Part shown: piece after piece, positions 5,358 through 8,653 of the stretch
How the letters are laid out: each line of letters begins with the position of its first letter
How positions within the stretch are numbered: the stretch's first letter is position 1
From: DATEPR01 sp036503065
GTDB taxonomy: Bacteria > Actinomycetota > Actinomycetes > Mycobacteriales > Pseudonocardiaceae
Direction: 5' to 3'
DNA length: 8,653 nt
Assembly: GCA_036503065.1 (NCBI GenBank)
Contig: DASXXM010000176.1
Location: forward strand, 1 to 8,653
The notes under the pieces: generated by a model
The model's input: the letters and a program-made list of their open reading frames with translations, nothing else
What the model was told of the DNA's origin: nothing
Databases searched by the model: none
Program-made: the position numbers and the translations under genes

Positions 5358-7115
5358 ATGAGCCGATCAACGGCGCTCACGCCGTCCACCGTGGGGCGGC
5401 AGTTGCGACACACGAACGGGTCCGGCCCGTCGGGTGCGCCGTTCGACGACTACCTGGATCCGGACGGTCCCTACGCCGCCGCCTACGACGAGATGTTCGC
5501 CGTCGACGGCACGGTCCGCTCGTGCTACCGCGCGTTGCACGACTCGATCGCCGCACTGGAGTCCGCCGACCTGACCGCCCGGTCCGCGGCCATCGACCGG
5601 GCACTGGCCGACCAGGGCATCACATTTTCGCTGTCGGGCAAGGAACGTCCGCTGCCGTTGGACCTGGTACCGAGGGTGATCCCGGCCGCCGAGTGGTCGA
5701 AGCTGGAACGTGGTGTGACGCAACGGGTTCGCGCGCTGGAGGCGTTTCTCGCCGACATCTACGGCGAGGCCCAGATCCTGCGTGACGGCGTCCTGCCCTA
5801 CAGCCTGATCACCTCGTGCGCGCACTTCCACCGCGAGGCGGTCGGCCTGGTGCCGGCCAACGGTGTACGCATCCACGTCGCCGGCATCGACCTGATCCGC
5901 GACGGCGCCGGCAACTTCCGGGTGCTGGAGGACAACCTGCGCTCACCGTCCGGTGTGTCTTACGTGATGGCGAACCGGCAGACCATGGCCAGGGTGTTCC
6001 CGGACCTGTTCGCCCGCTACCGGGTCCGTCCGGTCGGCGACTATGCCACCCACCTGCTGCGCGCACTGCGGGCCGCCGCGCCGAACGTGGCCGAACCGAC
6101 GATCGTGGTGCTCACCCCCGGCGTGCACAACGCCGCCTACTTCGAGCACTCGCTGCTGGCCAGGCAGATGGGCGTGGAACTGGTCGAGGGCCGGGACCTG
6201 ATCTGCCGGGACAACGTGGTCCACATCCTCACCACCGAGGGCGAGCGGCCGGTGGACGTGATCTACCGCCGCATCGACGACGAGTTCCTCGACCCGCTGC
6301 ACTTCCGGCCCGACTCGGTGCTCGGCGTCGCGGGTGTGGTCAACGCGGCGCGCGCGGGCAACCTGGTGATCGCGAACGCGGTCGGCAACGGCGTCGGCGA
6401 CGACAAGCTCACCTACACCTACGTGCCGGAAATGGTGAAGTACTACCTCAACGAGAAACCACTACTGCCCAATGTGGACACATATCGGTGCTGGCTGCCC
6501 GACGAACTCGGCCACGTGCTCGCCAACCTGGACGAACTGGTGGTCAAGCCGGTCGAGGGTTCCGGCGGTTACGGCATCGTGTTCGGTCCGAACGCGACCG
6601 CGAAGGAGCTGACCTCGCTGCGCCGCAGGCTGCGGGCCAACCCGCGTGGCTGGATCGCCCAACCGGTGGTGCAGCTGTCTACCGTGCCGGCACGGGTCGG
6701 CGACCGGCTCGCGCCCCGGCACGTGGACCTGCGGCCGTTCGCGGTCAACGACGGCACCGACGTGTTCGTGCTGCCCGGCGGGCTGACCAGGGTGGCGCTG
6801 CCGGAGGGCAGCATGGTGGTGAACTCGTCGCAGGGCGGCGGTTCGAAGGACACGTGGGTGCTGGCGTCCCGTTCGTCCGACGCGGAGCCGGAACTAGCCG
6901 CGTCCCTGACCACGGGATCCATAGTGGAGGGACAGCGACCTGACCTGAGCGCAGACCACCGGCCGGAACCAACCTCGTCCCAACAGCAACAGCAACAGCA
7001 ACAACAGTCGCAACAGTCGCAACAGTCGCAACAGTCGCAACAGTCGCAGATATGCTATAGCAAATCTGCTATAGCAAACAAGCAAAACATCAACGCAGTA
7101 GCAAATATCAAGTAG
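5358..7115 (+). CDS. Circularly permuted type 2 ATP-grasp protein (DUF404/DUF407 type) with Gln/Ser-rich tail
   Basis: Protein of 585 residues from ATG 5358; in-frame ATG 5349 and GTG 5337 would add 3 or 7 residues, and none has a good ribosome binding site. The core, about 28–501, is a predicted ATP-dependent carboxylate-amine ligase of the circularly permuted ATP-grasp family (Rv2411c-like). It shows YDEMF near the start, VLEDNLRSPSG at 189–199, KPVEGSGGYG at 397–406 as the glycine-rich ATP loop, DLRPFAV, LPGGLTRVALPEGS, and NSSQGGGSKDTW at 489–500. These proteins are predicted to join amino acids or peptides, together with the alpha-E and transglutaminase-like partners encoded next; the substrate is unknown. 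Residues after about 502 are not conserved-looking. A Gln run and five QQS units occupy 542–564, then a basic AT-coded tail to 585, ending at a TAG inside a heptamer repeat. The tail is about 80 residues beyond the core and arises from the DNA repeats described separately. Confidence 0.9.
   Translation: MSRSTALTPSTVGRQLRHTNGSGPSGAPFDDYLDPDGPYAAAYDEMFAVDGTVRSCYRALHDSIAALESADLTARSAAIDRALADQGITFSLSGKERPLPLDLVPRVIPAAEWSKLERGVTQRVRALEAFLADIYGEAQILRDGVLPYSLITSCAHFHREAVGLVPANGVRIHVAGIDLIRDGAGNFRVLEDNLRSPSGVSYVMANRQTMARVFPDLFARYRVRPVGDYATHLLRALRAAAPNVAEPTIVVLTPGVHNAAYFEHSLLARQMGVELVEGRDLICRDNVVHILTTEGERPVDVIYRRIDDEFLDPLHFRPDSVLGVAGVVNAARAGNLVIANAVGNGVGDDKLTYTYVPEMVKYYLNEKPLLPNVDTYRCWLPDELGHVLANLDELVVKPVEGSGGYGIVFGPNATAKELTSLRRRLRANPRGWIAQPVVQLSTVPARVGDRLAPRHVDLRPFAVNDGTDVFVLPGGLTRVALPEGSMVVNSSQGGGSKDTWVLASRSSDAEPELAASLTTGSIVEGQRPDLSADHRPEPTSSQQQQQQQQQSQQSQQSQQSQQSQICYSKSAIANKQNINAVANIK
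6981..7049 (+). repeat. CAACAG / CAACAGTCG microsatellite encoding the Gln/Ser tail
   Basis: Three CAACAG hexamers plus CAA (6981–7001) are followed by five perfect 9-base units CAACAGTCG (7002–7046) and a final CAG. In the ATP-grasp frame they read as alternating CAA and CAG glutamine codons, then QQS five times. The strict codon alternation and perfect copies point to recent slippage-type expansion at DNA level. Gain or loss of units keeps the frame. Confidence 0.93.
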
Positions 7116-7146
7116 CAAGTAGCAAGTAGCAAATATGCTGTAGCAA
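7050..7146 (+). repeat. AT-rich heptamer array (ATAGCAA / GTAGCAA / ATATGCT)
   Basis: The 97 bases divide into 14 near-contiguous 7-base units, one of them six bases long. GTAGCAA occurs at 7098, 7112, 7119, 7126 and 7140; ATAGCAA at 7057 and 7071; ATATGCT at 7050 and 7133; with variants ATCTGCT, ATATCAA, ACAAGCA and AAACATC. GC content is 35 of 97 (36%), in strong contrast to the GC-rich genes around it. The array carries the stop codon of the ATP-grasp gene (TAG 7113–7115, within a GTAGCAA unit) and ends 4 bases before the alpha-E ribosome binding site. Confidence 0.9.
7053..7076 (+). other. Potential 10-bp hairpin inside the heptamer array
   Basis: The 10-base perfect palindrome TGCTATAGCA occurs at 7053–7062 and again at 7067–7076, separated by AATC. 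Being self-complementary, the two copies can pair with each other in RNA to form a 10-bp stem with a 4-base loop. It lies within the last codons of the ATP-grasp gene, upstream of alpha-E, and could act as an mRNA processing or stability element. Pairing is seen; function is inferred. Confidence 0.5.
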
Positions 7147-7150
7147 AGCC

Positions 7151-7156
7151 GGGAGG
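7151..7156 (+). promoter_or_regulatory. Ribosome binding site of the alpha-E gene
   Basis: GGGAGG lies 6 bases before GTG 7163 and fixes that start. It is the best ribosome binding site on the plus strand here and begins right after the AT-rich heptamer array, whose copy number therefore sets the distance between the preceding gene's core and this site but not the site-to-start spacing. Confidence 0.8.
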
Positions 7157-7162
7157 TGACAC

Positions 7163-8110
7163 GTGCTCGCCAGGAACGCCGAGTCGCTGTACTGGATCGG
7201 TCGCTACGTCGAGCGGGCCGACGACACCGCCCGCATCCTCGACGTGTCAGTGCACGAACTGCTGGAGGACGCCAGCGTCGATCCGGACAGCGCCAGCCGG
7301 CAACTGCTCGGCGTCCTGGGCATCGCACCGCCCGACACCGCGCCGCTGGACGTGTGGTCCCTGACCGAGTTGGTCGCCTACTCGGCCGGCAACACCGGTT
7401 CCATCGTCGGTTCGCTGACCAGTGCCCGCGAGAACACCAGGGGTGCGAGGGAAGTGGTGTCCACCGAACTCTGGCAGTCGCTGAACTCGACCTGGCGTGC
7501 GCTGCCCGACCGGCAGAACTACGCCCGCCGCGTCGGCCCGCACGCGTTCCTGGCGTTCGTCGAGGAACGCGCCGCGATGTTCGCCGGGCTCGCCGACTCC
7601 ACGATGAGCCGGGACGACGGCTGGCGGTTCCTGGTGCTGGGCCGGTCGGTGGAGCGCGCGGACATGCTGTTGCGGCTGCTGCTGTCCCGGGTGCGCGACC
7701 GGACCTCATCGCCGGGCTGGATGACGGTGCTGCGGTCGGCCGGTGCGCAGGACACCTACCTGCGGACCTACCGCGGTGTGCTGGATGCACGGCGGGTGGT
7801 GCAGTTCCTGTTGCGGGACAGGCTGTTCCCGCGTTCGGTGTTCCACGCGCTGCGCCAGGCGGAATCGTGCATCGAGGAGCTCGACGAACGGGCGTCCGCG
7901 CGGCTCGGCGAGAAGTCCGAGGCGTCCCGCCTGCTCGGCCAGGCCCGCAGCGAGCTGGAGTTCCTGCGCCCTGAGGACGTGCTGGACGACCTGCCCGGCC
8001 GGCTCGGTACGCTGCAGGCCGCCATCCGGGCGGTCGGCGAGGCTGTGTCCACCCAGTACTTCCACCCGACGCCGTGGGTGGCGTGGGCGAACGCGCAGGT
8101 GCTGGCATGA
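7163..8110 (+). CDS. Alpha-E domain-containing protein
   Basis: Protein of 315 residues, full length for the alpha-E (DUF403) family, predicted to be all-helical and cytoplasmic. The N-terminus carries the signature NAESLYWIGRYVERADDTAR (about 5–24). A second related element, LVLGRSVERADMLLRLL, lies at about 157–173, so the protein looks like an ancient internal duplication around a GR-x-VERAD motif. The family has no proven biochemical activity. It is almost always encoded between a circularly permuted ATP-grasp protein and a transglutaminase-like protein (as in Rv2411c–Rv2409c), which is exactly the order here, so a scaffold or partner role in the same peptide-ligation/cleavage system is inferred. 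GTG 7163 has a well-placed GGGAGG. The stop codon overlaps the next start as ATGA, indicating translational coupling. Confidence 0.93.
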   Translation: MLARNAESLYWIGRYVERADDTARILDVSVHELLEDASVDPDSASRQLLGVLGIAPPDTAPLDVWSLTELVAYSAGNTGSIVGSLTSARENTRGAREVVSTELWQSLNSTWRALPDRQNYARRVGPHAFLAFVEERAAMFAGLADSTMSRDDGWRFLVLGRSVERADMLLRLLLSRVRDRTSSPGWMTVLRSAGAQDTYLRTYRGVLDARRVVQFLLRDRLFPRSVFHALRQAESCIEELDERASARLGEKSEASRLLGQARSELEFLRPEDVLDDLPGRLGTLQAAIRAVGEAVSTQYFHPTPWVAWANAQVLA

Positions 8111-8653
8111 CGTGGCAGGTGCGCGTCGTGCACAGCACCGGCTACCGGTACCCGTCGAAGGTTTCCCAGTCGTTCAACGAGGTCCGGCTCACGCCGCGCG
8201 CCGACCGGCGCCAGGTGGTGCTGTTCTCCCGGATCGAGACCACACCGGCCAGCCGCCTCTACCGCTACACCGACTACTGGGGCACGTCGGTCACGTCCTT
8301 CGACCTGCACGCGCCGCACGCCGAGCTCAAGGTCGTCGCGTCCTCTGTCGTGGACACCGCTGACGAGACCCCGGCCCCACATGACGTCACCTGGCGGGAC
8401 CTGGTCGCCGGTACCGTGCTGGACCGCTACGCCGAATGCCTGGTACCCACCAGCTACACCCCGCGAGACCGCGAGTTGGCCGCGATGAGCCGCCAGTTGC
8501 GCCGCGGCCACGACCCGGCCGACGCGGTGCTCGCCGCGGCCACGTGGGTGCACGAGCAGCTGACCTACCAGCCCGGCAGCACCGGAGTGCACAGCTCGGC
8601 CAGCGACGCGTGGCACGCCAAGGAGGGCGTCTGCCAGGACTACGCCCACGTCA
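8107..8653 (+). CDS. Transglutaminase-like family protein, 3' part beyond the window
   Basis: Partial gene: 182 codons are visible and no stop is reached. The start ATG 8107 overlaps the alpha-E stop (ATGA). The N-terminal part resembles the beta-rich bacterial transglutaminase-like N domain, with HSTGYRYPSKVSQSFNEVRLTPR at residues 9–31 and the YRYTDYWGTSV stretch. The catalytic domain starts near residue 130, and the visible motif EGVCQDYAHV contains the presumed nucleophile C176; the catalytic His and Asp would lie past the window end. Members of this group are predicted cysteine peptidases or amide-bond exchangers working with the ATP-grasp ligase and alpha-E protein, possibly removing or moving the product that the ligase makes. 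Substrate unknown. Confidence 0.9.
   Translation, partial: MTWQVRVVHSTGYRYPSKVSQSFNEVRLTPRADRRQVVLFSRIETTPASRLYRYTDYWGTSVTSFDLHAPHAELKVVASSVVDTADETPAPHDVTWRDLVAGTVLDRYAECLVPTSYTPRDRELAAMSRQLRRGHDPADAVLAAATWVHEQLTYQPGSTGVHSSASDAWHAKEGVCQDYAHV

Noticed and set aside
4079..5413. Minus-strand open frame opposite holA (444 codons)
   Set aside because: Low-complexity antisense product with no motif; holA signature residues are on the plus strand.
6981..7146. CRISPR array or insertion-sequence end
   Set aside because: Units are 6–9 bases, contiguous and without unique spacers; there are no cas genes, transposase, or flanking target duplications.
6894..8138. Minus-strand open frame opposite the repeats and alpha-E, with a leucine-rich stretch
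   Set aside because: The leucine run is only the reverse complement of the CAACAGTCG repeat; the rest is Arg/Pro/Ala-rich antisense of alpha-E.

Overview
The window reads as chromosomal DNA of a high-GC actinomycete. Nearly all codons end in G or C, two genes start with GTG, and the comEC–holA neighbourhood together with an ATP-grasp/alpha-E/transglutaminase gene set is typical of Actinobacteria. My best guess is the order Pseudonocardiales (Amycolatopsis/Lentzea/Saccharothrix type); that placement is an impression from protein style and gene order, not a search result.

Layout: (1) 89–2533 (+) encodes a complete ComEC/Rec2-like DNA-uptake channel, ending inside a very strong GC hairpin. (2) 2534–2800 is the gap between convergent genes; it holds a degenerate 66–70 bp tandem repeat built from copies of the 3' end of the neighbouring thrC gene. 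(3) 2801–4066 (−) encodes a zinc-ribbon threonine-synthase-family enzyme. Its leader (4078–4197, −) is a clear SAM-I (S-box) riboswitch whose P1 stem runs straight into the ribosome binding site. (4) 4198–4291 is a short divergent promoter region. (5) 4292–5275 (+) is holA, the clamp-loader delta subunit, probably expressed from a leaderless mRNA. (6) 5358–8653 (+) is the start of an operon: circularly permuted ATP-grasp protein, alpha-E protein, and a transglutaminase-like protein cut off by the window end.

Two things stand out. First, a SAM sensor sits on a gene that would be called threonine synthase. This fits better with the recently described route in which a threonine-synthase homologue (MetM) makes homocysteine from O-phosphohomoserine than with threonine supply. 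The small sulfur-carrier gene (metO) expected beside it is not in this window; the thrC-tail repeats occupy that place. Second, the junction between the ATP-grasp and alpha-E genes is an AT-rich island (about 36% GC at 7050–7146). It consists of a CAACAG/CAACAGTCG microsatellite that gives the ATP-grasp protein a Gln/Ser tail, followed by about 14 heptamers of the ATAGCAA/GTAGCAA/ATATGCT type that supply the stop codon and lie just upstream of the next ribosome binding site.

No tRNA, rRNA, insertion sequence, CRISPR array or prophage gene was seen.
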